The position numbers and the translations under genes were made by a program. A stretch of 20,959 nucleotides of DNA. It comes from RGIG6353 sp045535585 (lineage in GTDB: Bacteria; Bacillota; Clostridia; Oscillospirales; SIG627). The stretch lies in the NCBI GenBank assembly GCA_045535585.1, contig JAZSLY010000095.1:1-20959 (forward strand), read 5' to 3'. Shown here piece by piece: positions 1-7,527 of the stretch; position 1 is the stretch's first letter; every line of letters begins with the position of its first letter. Under the pieces are notes generated by a model, which made no database searches, had not been told where the DNA came from, and saw nothing but the letters and a program-made list of their open reading frames with translations.

Positions 1-226
1 CAAAAATTCAAGCCATACAGGAAGCGTAGCCGAGCAGGTGCGAGGCTTAAGCTTATCGTAGTAGCGAAGTTTGTTCAGAGTCAAAAACAATATAATTTTA
101 TGTAAAAACTCATTTTTGAGTTTTTACCTTAAAATCAACTATGCAAAAGTTTTTAGAAGAGCCTTAAATGTTTTTCTTTTTTGTTTTTGACGCTCACGAC
201 TTTTTTAACATCTCCTTTTTGCATTG
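1..226. other. Non-coding left edge of window
   Basis: No convincing gene is seen here on either strand. The stretch lies downstream of the ceramidase-like gene. It holds an AT-rich hairpin (102-127), a T/A-rich tract (about 168-190) and an 11-bp inverted repeat (80-90 against 181-191). The first ~70 bases are mixed-composition sequence that I do not recognise; they may be the edge of a dispersed repeat or the end of a neighbouring intergenic region. Confidence 0.6.
102..127 (-). terminator. AT-rich hairpin, possible terminator of ceramidase-like gene
   Basis: GTAAAAACTCA (102-112) pairs perfectly with TGAGTTTTTAC (117-127) across a 4-nt loop, an 11-bp stem. It lies about 100 nt downstream of the ceramidase-like stop codon and has an A/T-rich flank on the minus-strand exit side. 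The stem is AT-rich and there is no long uninterrupted U tract, so termination is plausible but not certain. It could act in both directions. Confidence 0.4.
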
Positions 227-1531
227 TTACTTTATGGTGTTATAAAGCTTTATCAGCTCCTCGCATATTCTGTCACCCGTGTCGGCTTCAAGGGCACTGG
301 TGGGAGCGAGGGTCGCCTCGTATATACCGGGCTTCATACACTCGGGCGTGGGAACGTATCCGCAATAGTCAAGGGCAAAGGCAGAGGGCATAGAGCCTTT
401 TCCGCAAGCTGCCTTTATCTTCTTTCCGAAGTTTACGAATATCTGGCAGGGGTTGGCGAATATCTTTATGTCGCCTATCTTTATTATCTGCAGATGTATG
501 GGTCTTACCGTCCTCTTGTCCGCCATTATGATAAATCTCTGGAGGGCAAAGAATACGGGCTGATAGTTTGCAGTTACGGGCGTTCTTTCGATAAGCTTGT
601 CGCCTAAAGAGTCGAAGAGCTCCTTCGCTTCCTTCAGCTCCTCTGCGCTGGGCTTTCTCAGCCTTGCGTCAAAGGAGGACTCTACGCATACGATGCTGTC
701 GTCCACGGGCGTGAGGTTGTCCATAGACTTTACGCACTCCTCGGTAAGTCTTTCTGCCACGTATATCTCACGGTGAGGAGGGAAGGGCTCGGGGCTGAGG
801 GGATTAACGTGGTTAATGTCTCCGCAGGCTCCGTTGATGAATACGGTTACGAATTCGTGTCCGAACTTCTTCTTCAATTCACGGGAAAGAACGGATATAT
901 AGTCACCCGAAATAGAGTAGTTGTGAACGATTGCAGGGTGGAGAGCAAAGTTGATAATAGCACCCGTGGGCTTGTCTCCGTCGAATGCCCAAAGCACCAA
1001 AAGCTCGGGGTCGATTTCAGAGCAGGGACGGTCTATCTTGTCTGCGTTTGCACGGCCGGGGTTGGTTTTCAGGGTGCCGTCCTTCATATAAAAGTCACGG
1101 ATAAAGGAAATGTCGTGAAGCTCTGCCTCGCTTGACTTCAATTCGCACTCTATCGCCTTCTTATAAGCAAGAACGATACTGTCGGCGCTTCTTCTTACAA
1201 GGAAGGTTATGTATTCCTCGTCTCTTACAACCTCTTCGCCCCAGTTTATAGTAGGTCCGCCGCCGTGGCAGTGGGTTGCAAGCACCATTATCTCGCTTTC
1301 CTTAATGGGCACACGGGATGCAACGTCGTGTCTTATTCTCTCGGTAATATCCCAGGTAATACCTACGGCGTCGATTACTGCAATAGCGCAGGAAGCCGTT
1401 TCCCCAACGCCAACGAAGCTTCGAACGAAGAGAGGGTCCTCTACGTCGTTGCAAAGTCTTGCGTTAAAGCCACCTGGAATGATACTGTTGAGAAACGGTG
1501 TTATATCAAGCTCATAAAATCCGCATTTCAT
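227..1531 (-). CDS. Neutral/alkaline ceramidase N-terminal domain-like hydrolase
   Basis: 434 residues resembling the catalytic N-terminal domain of neutral/alkaline ceramidases, zinc amidases that split N-acyl sphingosine. The family landmarks are present: THCHGGGP near residues 86-93 in place of the usual THTHSGPGG (candidate zinc ligands H87 and H89), FALHP with H198, SGDY at 208-211, and NGACGDINH at 233-241. It is far shorter than secreted ceramidases (~650 residues or more) because the C-terminal Ig-like domain is missing. No signal peptide is seen, so it should be cytoplasmic. The start is supported by an AGGAG site about 9 nt upstream. The gene follows the 14-gene operon on the same strand but has its own promoter. 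Short homologues of this type occur next to sugar-degradation genes in Firmicutes, and their true substrates are largely unknown, so real ceramidase activity should not be assumed. Family placement is fairly sure; substrate is not. Confidence 0.8.
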   Translation of the reverse strand: MKCGFYELDITPFLNSIIPGGFNARLCNDVEDPLFVRSFVGVGETASCAIAVIDAVGITWDITERIRHDVASRVPIKESEIMVLATHCHGGGPTINWGEEVVRDEEYITFLVRRSADSIVLAYKKAIECELKSSEAELHDISFIRDFYMKDGTLKTNPGRANADKIDRPCSEIDPELLVLWAFDGDKPTGAIINFALHPAIVHNYSISGDYISVLSRELKKKFGHEFVTVFINGACGDINHVNPLSPEPFPPHREIYVAERLTEECVKSMDNLTPVDDSIVCVESSFDARLRKPSAEELKEAKELFDSLGDKLIERTPVTANYQPVFFALQRFIIMADKRTVRPIHLQIIKIGDIKIFANPCQIFVNFGKKIKAACGKGSMPSAFALDYCGYVPTPECMKPGIYEATLAPTSALEADTGDRICEELIKLYNTIK

Positions 1532-1565
1532 AGTGTTTTTCTCCTAATTTTTTTATTGTGACTTT

Positions 1566-1594
1566 ATTCTACACTATAATTACTGATTTGTAAA
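1566..1594 (-). promoter_or_regulatory. Sigma-A promoter of the ceramidase-like gene
   Basis: On the minus strand, -35 TTTACA (1594-1589), a 17-bp spacer and -10 TAGAAT (1571-1566). The start site should fall near 1559, giving a leader of about 30 nt that contains the TTAGGAG ribosome binding site. The ceramidase-like gene is therefore probably transcribed independently, perhaps in addition to readthrough from the operon. Confidence 0.65.
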
Positions 1595-1620
1595 TAGTTA
1601 AATGTGATGTAGTTACTATA

Positions 1621-1649
1621 TGATATGCGTTATGGTAAAACGCATATCA
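1621..1649 (-). terminator. Hairpin after the last operon gene
   Basis: TGATATGCGTT (1621-1631) pairs perfectly with AACGCATATCA (1639-1649), loop 7 nt. It begins 4 nt past the stop codon of the AbgB-like gene. No strong U tract follows on the minus strand, so it may be a weak terminator or a 3'-end stabiliser. Part of it (14 bp) recurs at 19569-19582. Confidence 0.45.
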
Positions 1650-1653
1650 CGGG

Positions 1654-3030
1654 TCATACCTTTCGTTTGTTTATTGGCTTTACGTCCTTTGGCAGAGTGC
1701 AGATATATCCGTCGCCCACCTTTTCCCTGTGCTCCTTTTTCGCCCTTTCTATAAGCTCGGGGCTTTCAAAGAGACGCAGCAGCGTTCCTGCAACGGCTTT
1801 TCCTGCATAGAGCATAGCCTTCTTGGCATAGGTGCCTCTGCTTTGAGAGGTGGATTGCCAGCTATGACCGGGCGTTCCCGTCACCCAGTTGCCGATATGC
1901 ATCTGCACTACGGGGCAAACCCAGCTGACGTCGGCGGTGTCCGTTGAGCCTCCGTGTGCAACGGGAGGGGCAGGGTCCAAAACCTCGGTCATAAATATGG
2001 GCTTCAATTTTTCTTCCTTTGTGAGAGTCATAGTCTTTTGAAGCTCTCTGCCGTACTCCATTTCCTCCTCGGTGGGAACGGGCAGGGGAATATCGTGCAT
2101 CGCTTCGTTTGCCGTCGCCTGAAGAGTGGGAATGGTTATAAGGTTTGCATAAGCGCCCACAATTTCAGAGCTTACCTTGGTCTCGGTCATCAGGGCGGCG
2201 CCCTCGGCAATCTTGTCTACTCTCGCCTTCAGCGCCCTCACGGTCTCGGCGTCAACGGCACGGATGAGATAGTTTACCTTTGTGTGTGACTGTACCATAT
2301 TTGGCGCAGTTCCGCCTGCGTCAAGAATGGCGTAGTGTATTCTGCTGGTGCTGTCCATATGCTCACGAAGGAAATTTACGCCTACGTTCATCAATTCCAG
2401 CGCATCCAAAGCGCTTCGTCCCTTTTCGGGGGCTGCGCCTGCGTGGGAGGCAATACCCTCGAAGGTATAATCTACCTTCACGTTGGCAAGGGCAGGACGT
2501 GTACGCACCATATATATCTTTTCGGGGTGCCAGCTTACGATAGAATCAATATCATCAAAGGCACCGTCACGGGCTAAAAACACCTTTCCGCCTCCGCCCT
2601 CTTCCGCAGGGCATCCGAAGAGGGTAATTTTACCCTTACCCGTCTTTTCAATATACTCCTTTACCGCAAACGCCGCCGCAAGAGAGCCTCCTGCAAAGAG
2701 GTTGTGTCCACAGCCGTGGGACTTGTCCTTGCCCTCAATGCTCTCGGGTTTAGCCGACTCGCCAACCTGACTCATACCCTCAAGCCCGTCGTACTCCGCA
2801 AGTATGCCAAGGCTTGGCTTTCCGACGCCGAAGGTTGCCTTGAAGGCGGTGGGAATATCGCATAAATTCCGCGTTACCTCAAAGCCGTTTTCTTCTAATA
2901 CCCTTGTGATGTGCTCTTCTGCCATATACTCCTCAAAGGAGGTTTCGGGGTTGTCCCACAAAAAGTCGGAAACCTCGCAGAAAATATCCTTTTTTTCGTC
3001 AATAACCTTTAAAAACTGCTCGTATTTCAT
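1654..3030 (-). CDS. M20D amidohydrolase, AbgB-like
   Basis: 458 residues of the M20D metallopeptidase family, closest in layout to AbgB, the catalytic subunit that splits p-aminobenzoyl-glutamate. The metal-site signature HGCGHN is at 105-110, PAEEGGGG with the general-base Glu pair at 141-148, and WHPE at 167-170. The lid/dimerisation domain carries ASHAGAAPEKGRSALDA from about residue 195, and a further HGGSTDTADVS block is near 387, as in AbgB. Length matches AbgB-type enzymes (~440-480). A GGAGG site precedes the ATG. It is the last gene of the operon, 18 nt after the GH43 gene. M20D relatives cut diverse N-acyl and aminoacyl amides; no AbgA partner or AbgT-type transporter lies nearby, so folate-fragment use is not supported by context. 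Confidence 0.85.
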   Translation of the reverse strand: MKYEQFLKVIDEKKDIFCEVSDFLWDNPETSFEEYMAEEHITRVLEENGFEVTRNLCDIPTAFKATFGVGKPSLGILAEYDGLEGMSQVGESAKPESIEGKDKSHGCGHNLFAGGSLAAAFAVKEYIEKTGKGKITLFGCPAEEGGGGKVFLARDGAFDDIDSIVSWHPEKIYMVRTRPALANVKVDYTFEGIASHAGAAPEKGRSALDALELMNVGVNFLREHMDSTSRIHYAILDAGGTAPNMVQSHTKVNYLIRAVDAETVRALKARVDKIAEGAALMTETKVSSEIVGAYANLITIPTLQATANEAMHDIPLPVPTEEEMEYGRELQKTMTLTKEEKLKPIFMTEVLDPAPPVAHGGSTDTADVSWVCPVVQMHIGNWVTGTPGHSWQSTSQSRGTYAKKAMLYAGKAVAGTLLRLFESPELIERAKKEHREKVGDGYICTLPKDVKPINKRKV

Positions 3031-3048
3031 ATGCCCTCCGAATTTAGT

Positions 3049-3930
3049 TTAATCTATTACCAGCGTTCCGTTCTTTTCACAAACGTTCAATACCACCGCT
3101 CTTTCCTTGGGGTATTCCTCGGGGTAGTGCATTACCATTTTCCGACTGCCGTCAAAGTCGTGAAAGAACATTGCGTGTCCGCCGTTACGGGAGAAAATAT
3201 TGTCAAGGTGACGCCATTTTCCCCTGATGCCCCCGTCGCTTACCGCGGCGGCAACGACGTAGTTGCGCTCGGGAATAGGCGACCAGGTAAGAAGAATGGA
3301 GCCGTCGCTTAATTCCGACACGAAGGGTCCGTCCGACCCGTAGCGCACTCTGTCGGGCTCGTTATATATAGAGGTGGGTGCATAGGAGGCAGGGGAGTCG
3401 CAGGAGCGGAAAATGAGGAATGACTCACCCACCGACTCCGTCAGGTCCTCGCTCATTTCAATAGCGCGGATTTCTCCTATATAGCAATTCTTTTCTTCAT
3501 TAAGATTATCAGGCCAATCGGCAGAATATACCACGAACGGCGTGCCGTTTTCCACGTAGAGCGTGCCGTCTATACAGCTTCTGTCAAAGGGCGTGGCGGG
3601 TCTGTCGCTTACGGGCGTGAATTTCCCGTCGGGCGTGTCCGACACGAAAATTTGTGTGCCTCGCTTGCCGTGATTGCCAAGAAGGGAAAGGAGCATATAA
3701 AATTTTCCTCGGTACAGATGCACCTCGGGCGCCCACAATTCTCCCTTTGCCCAAGTGCCCGACGGATGTCGGTATATCTCCACGGGGTCGCTCCAGCTTT
3801 TAAGGTCACGGCTTTTATAGACGTATAAAACGTCCTCCTCAGTCCACTTGGCGTTGGTGCCGTAAAGGTAGTATACGCCGTCGTGTGCCACGACGTAGGG
3901 GTCTCGTATCCTGATGTCCTCTATGTTCAT
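3049..3930 (-). CDS. Glycoside hydrolase family 43 protein
   Basis: 293 residues forming a single GH43-type five-bladed propeller with no signal peptide or carbohydrate-binding domain, so intracellular. GH43 enzymes release arabinose, xylose or galactose from oligosaccharides. Visible landmarks: RDPYV at 9-13 (D10 the likely catalytic base), LWAPEVH at 65-71, and CIDGTLY at 119-125 (D121 the likely pKa modulator). The block that usually carries the general-acid Glu reads GSDGPFV at 198-204, with Asp in place of Glu. I chose the internal ATG at 3930 because AGAGGT lies just before it; a longer frame starting at 3972 would overlap the aminotransferase and lacks a site. The gap to the aminotransferase is 4 nt. 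Linkage specificity cannot be read. Confidence 0.82.
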   Translation of the reverse strand: MNIEDIRIRDPYVVAHDGVYYLYGTNAKWTEEDVLYVYKSRDLKSWSDPVEIYRHPSGTWAKGELWAPEVHLYRGKFYMLLSLLGNHGKRGTQIFVSDTPDGKFTPVSDRPATPFDRSCIDGTLYVENGTPFVVYSADWPDNLNEEKNCYIGEIRAIEMSEDLTESVGESFLIFRSCDSPASYAPTSIYNEPDRVRYGSDGPFVSELSDGSILLTWSPIPERNYVVAAAVSDGGIRGKWRHLDNIFSRNGGHAMFFHDFDGSRKMVMHYPEEYPKERAVVLNVCEKNGTLVID

Positions 3931-3934
3931 TTTG

Positions 3935-4825
3935 TTACCTCTTTTCAGTGTTTTCCATATAGTCACGGACAAGCTCGTCCTGAATTTTACGGAGTGTCTC
4001 GGGGTCTTTTCCTCCTACCGCCCTGCCGTCAACCTCTGTGGCTACGATGCAGAAATTGGAGCTTGAGGTGAGCATAATCTCGTCTGCGCCCAAAATAAAG
4101 TCAAGGGAATAGGGCGTCTCTACAACCTCTACTCCAAGCTTTTGGCAGACCTTGATAAGATTTTTCCGTGCAATTCCGGGGAGCACCAGATTGTCGAGAG
4201 GCGCCGTATAGAGCTTGCCGTCCTTCAGGCAATGCACGTTGGTGTGCGCGCCCTCGGTGACTCTCATCTTTATTCCGTCGGCTTCCTTTCTGTATAAAAT
4301 ACATTCTTCAGCTCCCGCTCTCTTTGCCGCCTCGGAGGCAAGAACGCTTGGAAGGAGACAAAGGGTCTTTACGTTACACATATAAAAGCGAATGTCCTCG
4401 TAGGTAATAAGCTTCGCTCTGCGATAGACGTCGGCAAGCTTCCTCGGGGTTACCGTCACCCAAAGGGTCGCCTTTGTATCGGTAGGGAAAACGTGGTTAC
4501 GGGGAATGTTCGCACCCCTCGTTATCTGCCAGTAGAGGAAGGTCTCCCCGTCGGTCTCGGAGGTGTCCACCTTTGACACAAGATCACAAAGCAGGCTCTT
4601 CAGCTCATCCTTGGTATAGGGAATCTCAATATCCACAAGGGAAGCCGAGTTGAAAAAGCGGTCAACGTGGTCGTCAAGACAGTATATGACGCCGTTTCTC
4701 GTTGCCGTGGCGTCGTAAACGCCGTCGCCAAACCAGCACACTCTGTCGCTCATGGGCACCGTCATATTCTCTATAAGGTCGTATTTACCCCCATAGTAGC
4801 CAAGGTTTTTCATCAGCTTTTCCAT
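3935..4825 (-). CDS. dat: D-amino acid aminotransferase (class IV PLP enzyme)
   Basis: 296 residues of the fold-type IV aminotransferases. D-amino acid aminotransferase interconverts D-amino acids and 2-oxo acids, usually with D-alanine or D-glutamate. The block QITRGANIPRNHVFP at 100-114 contains the R-x-H carboxylate-binding pair typical of this enzyme rather than of branched-chain aminotransferases. K153 in NVKTLCLLPS is the expected PLP lysine, and E191 in TEGAHTN is the cofactor-ring Glu. I chose the ATG at 4825, since AAAGGAGCAGG precedes it; an upstream ATG in frame at 4897 lies inside the D-aminoacylase gene. Only 1 nt separates it from that gene's stop, so the two are translationally coupled and probably serve one pathway: released D-amino acid to 2-oxo acid. 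Confidence 0.85.
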   Translation of the reverse strand: MEKLMKNLGYYGGKYDLIENMTVPMSDRVCWFGDGVYDATATRNGVIYCLDDHVDRFFNSASLVDIEIPYTKDELKSLLCDLVSKVDTSETDGETFLYWQITRGANIPRNHVFPTDTKATLWVTVTPRKLADVYRRAKLITYEDIRFYMCNVKTLCLLPSVLASEAAKRAGAEECILYRKEADGIKMRVTEGAHTNVHCLKDGKLYTAPLDNLVLPGIARKNLIKVCQKLGVEVVETPYSLDFILGADEIMLTSSSNFCIVATEVDGRAVGGKDPETLRKIQDELVRDYMENTEKR

Positions 4826-4826
4826 T

Positions 4827-6341
4827 TTACCTGCTCCTTTTAATGAATTTTCCGTTTCTCTTTCCGTTATATACGGCGTTTTCGGCAACCACCTCACCGC
4901 CGAGGATAACGAAATTCAGTCCCTCGCATCTCTTGGTACAATCTATGAAGGTGGCGCAGTCTATAATGCGCTCTGCATCGAAAATGCAAATATCGGCGTC
5001 GAAGCCCTCACGCAAAATTCCCTTGGTGGAAAGCCCGTAGACAGAGGCAGGCATTGAGGTGCATTTGCGTATCATTTCGTGGAGGGATACTACCCCTCTT
5101 TCACGCACGTATTTGCCAATCGCTCTCGGGAAAGAGGCTTTAAGCCTCGGGTGGAAGCTCGTGTTTCCTCTTGCCACCGAGGAGTCGGTGCATATCATAG
5201 AGCGCTCGTATTTTATAACGGTCTCCACGTCCTCCTCGCACATACCGAAATTACATACGCTTGCGAAGCCCTCGCACTCAATTATAATTTTCGCGGCACA
5301 TTCAAAGGGGTCCTCGCCCCTTTCCTTTGCAATATCGTCAATTATTCTTCCTGCGTATTCGGGGTGATTTTTGCAGGAGGTCAGCATAAGATTATTAAGG
5401 CTTTCACCGAGCCTTGTACAGTATACCTCCCGTACCTTTCTTCTCATTTCGGGGTCGGAAAGAAGCTTTACCACGCCCGCCTTGTCCGTGCTCCTGAAGC
5501 GCTTGTCAACGATGGTGGAGATAAGGTCGGTGCTGGATGCTATATAGGGATAGACGTCGCAGTAGACGTCATAGCCCTCCTTTGCCGCCTCGTCCAGCAT
5601 TCTCAGGGTGTGGTTGACCTTACCCCAGTTTTCACGGTGCATTGCCTTGTGGTGAGAAAATACTGCTTTTACGCCCACCGCCTTTATTACCGAAAGAAAT
5701 TCCTCCACCGCACCCACAAGGGCAAACTTCTCGTCCCTGATGTGTGCGCTGAGCATACCGTCGTATTCCTTGACTACCCGTGCAAGCTCCAGTAGCTCCT
5801 CGGTGTCGGCGTAACAGCTCGGCGTATATATAAGACCGAAGGACAGTCCGAGAGCACCGTTTTCCATAGCGTCACGAAGGAGAGCCTTCATTTTTTCCAT
5901 TTCTTCTTCGGTGGGCTTTCTGTTATCATTGCCCATAACGCATCTTCTTATGGCGCCGTGTCCCACGAAGGTGATAAGGTTAGAGCCGAGGGAGAGGGCG
6001 TTTGCCTCTTTCGCTATCGAAGAGAAGGTACGGCAGGTGTCACCACTCTTTGTCGGCGCTACCGAGCCTCCGCATTGACCTCCTACCGAGGTGGTGATGC
6101 CCTGCTCGATTTTTTCTACCATATCGGGATAAGCGAAGAGGGCGTTGTCCGAATGACTGTGGGAGTCAATAAAACCGGGTGTAACCGTAAGCCCATCGGC
6201 ATCTATCGTTTCACGGCTTTCCTCCCTGATATTCCGTGCTATTCTGACTATCTTGCCGTCCTTTACCGCAATATCTCCGTGAAATGCGGGCGAGCCCGTG
6301 CCGTCAATGATAGCTCCGTTCTTTATTAACAAGTCATACAT
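4827..6341 (-). CDS. D-aminoacylase (N-acyl-D-amino acid deacylase)
   Basis: 504 residues of the amidohydrolase superfamily, D-aminoacylase branch, which hydrolyses N-acyl-D-amino acids to a carboxylate and the free D-amino acid. Seen: the N-terminal small beta domain (MYDLLIKNGAIIDGTG), FIDSHSHSD with H61 and H63, the family-typical Cys90 in GGQCGG that bridges metal in known enzymes, H200 in SAHIRDE, H230/H231 in FSHHK, and D386 in CTDSS. Length fits the family (~480-530). AAGGAG sits about 7 nt before the ATG. It starts 12 nt after the M20 peptidase stop and is followed after 1 nt by the D-amino acid aminotransferase, which strongly suggests a D-amino acid-releasing step. A D-glutamate- or D-aspartate-specific variant is possible and cannot be told apart by eye. 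Confidence 0.88.
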   Translation of the reverse strand: MYDLLIKNGAIIDGTGSPAFHGDIAVKDGKIVRIARNIREESRETIDADGLTVTPGFIDSHSHSDNALFAYPDMVEKIEQGITTSVGGQCGGSVAPTKSGDTCRTFSSIAKEANALSLGSNLITFVGHGAIRRCVMGNDNRKPTEEEMEKMKALLRDAMENGALGLSFGLIYTPSCYADTEELLELARVVKEYDGMLSAHIRDEKFALVGAVEEFLSVIKAVGVKAVFSHHKAMHRENWGKVNHTLRMLDEAAKEGYDVYCDVYPYIASSTDLISTIVDKRFRSTDKAGVVKLLSDPEMRRKVREVYCTRLGESLNNLMLTSCKNHPEYAGRIIDDIAKERGEDPFECAAKIIIECEGFASVCNFGMCEEDVETVIKYERSMICTDSSVARGNTSFHPRLKASFPRAIGKYVRERGVVSLHEMIRKCTSMPASVYGLSTKGILREGFDADICIFDAERIIDCATFIDCTKRCEGLNFVILGGEVVAENAVYNGKRNGKFIKRSR

Positions 6342-6353
6342 TTGCTTTTCTCC

Positions 6354-7505
6354 TTATATGTAAAGACAGATTGCCGCAAGTCTCATGGCAGAGTCTTTAA
6401 GAGAGCAAAGCGTTGCGTATTCCTCCTTTGAATGAAACTTTGCGCCCTCAATGCCAAGTGAATCAAGAGTGGGAATACCGCAGTTTGTCGTATATGCGGC
6501 GTCCGACCCTCCGCCTGCTGAACGGGCACTCAGAGTCGATAAATTTACCTTTTCAAAAATTTTATTTACGTTTTCAAGAAGAGCGAGGTTGGTGTCGCAA
6601 AGAGGCATAGCATCCCTGAGGGAAGCGAGAGTAAGCTCACAGGACGAGCCCTCTATAAATGAGGTGTCCGCCACTTTCTTTGCAATCTCCTGAACTTTTT
6701 TCAGCTCCTCGTCGTTTGAAAACCTGAAATCCACCTTGAAGGTACATTCCTCGGGCACTGTGTTTATTTTTGTACCGCCCGAAATCAAACCGCAATTTGC
6801 GGTAATTCCGTCTTTGTCCTTCAATTTTTCCAGCTCTAATATTTTGTGGGACGCTTCTGCAATAGCGCTGACGCCACTGTAGCAAATAGAAGCGTGTGCC
6901 GCCCTGCCTGTCACCTTGAATACGTATTTTGCAATACCTTTTCTCTTAACTACCGCAGTACCTTTCGTTGCGGGCTCACAGTTTAAAAACGCCGCTGCAC
7001 CGCGGGCGCAGTCGCACATAAACCTGACCGTTCCCTTGTTACTCTCGGCACTGCTTGTCTCCTCGTCGGATTGCAATATGAGCTTTATCGGTCTGTCGGT
7101 GTAATTTTCCTCGCAGAGCGCCGCCATAGCCAAAAGGGCTGATATTATACCGCCCTTACAGTCGGCAACTCCGGGGCCGTATATTTTCTCCCCGTCGATT
7201 TTTACCGCAGGAGTGCCGAAAAGTCCAACGGGGTGCACCGTGTCTACGTGTCCCGAAAGGCATACGGGTGCCCCCTTGGCGTCGGGATTCATAGTGATGC
7301 AGAAAGCATCTCCTGCAACGCTCTCAACGTGCCTTTCCACCTTCCAGCCGAAGCTCTCTGCTATCTTAACTATATATTCACTTGCGGCGTCTACACCCTT
7401 TTTATAATCGGTGGGACTTTCAATAAGGCAGAATTCCTCAAGGATTTTTATATAATTCTCTTCCAGTCTGTCAATCGTTTCAAAAACTTTTTTTGCGTTT
7501 GTCAT
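6354..7505 (-). CDS. M20 family metallopeptidase, carboxypeptidase G2-like
   Basis: 383 residues of the M20 dizinc peptidases, resembling glutamate carboxypeptidase (CPG2) more than the M20D enzyme at the end of the operon. The metal and catalytic set is complete: SGHVDTV with H86 and D88, GPGVADCKGG with bridging D115, SDEET with the general-base Glu at 148-149, CEP with E177, and a C-terminal KFHSKEEY histidine. The lid/dimerisation segment (GRAAHAS and GGTKINTVPE) is present, and the late SAGGGSDAAYT block is typical of CPG2-like enzymes. No signal peptide, so cytoplasmic. AAGGAG precedes the ATG. It lies between the unknown 282-residue gene and the D-aminoacylase. It may remove a C-terminal or N-acyl amino acid; an ArgE/DapE-like deacylase is the alternative. 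Confidence 0.83.
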   Translation of the reverse strand: MTNAKKVFETIDRLEENYIKILEEFCLIESPTDYKKGVDAASEYIVKIAESFGWKVERHVESVAGDAFCITMNPDAKGAPVCLSGHVDTVHPVGLFGTPAVKIDGEKIYGPGVADCKGGIISALLAMAALCEENYTDRPIKLILQSDEETSSAESNKGTVRFMCDCARGAAAFLNCEPATKGTAVVKRKGIAKYVFKVTGRAAHASICYSGVSAIAEASHKILELEKLKDKDGITANCGLISGGTKINTVPEECTFKVDFRFSNDEELKKVQEIAKKVADTSFIEGSSCELTLASLRDAMPLCDTNLALLENVNKIFEKVNLSTLSARSAGGGSDAAYTTNCGIPTLDSLGIEGAKFHSKEEYATLCSLKDSAMRLAAICLYI

Positions 7506-7527
7506 ATCGTTCTCCTTTTATATTGCT

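Noticed and set aside
3931..3972. Longer N-terminus for the GH43 protein starting at 3972
   Set aside because: It would overlap the aminotransferase and lacks a ribosome binding site, while AGAGGT fits the start at 3930 and the protein then begins directly with the GH43 RDP block.
4826..4897. Longer N-terminus for the D-amino acid aminotransferase starting at 4897
   Set aside because: It lies within the D-aminoacylase gene; AAAGGAGCAGG just before 4825 and the family-typical start favour the shorter form.
5079..5795. Long plus-strand open frame (238 residues) opposite the D-aminoacylase gene
   Set aside because: It is the antisense shadow of a gene with complete catalytic motifs, and the translation shows no family resemblance.
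1654..7505. Folate-fragment (p-aminobenzoyl-glutamate) catabolic pathway from the AbgB-like and CPG2-like genes
   Set aside because: No AbgA or AbgT homologue is present and the genes between them point to sugars and D-amino acids, so this reading is weaker than a general acyl-amide role.
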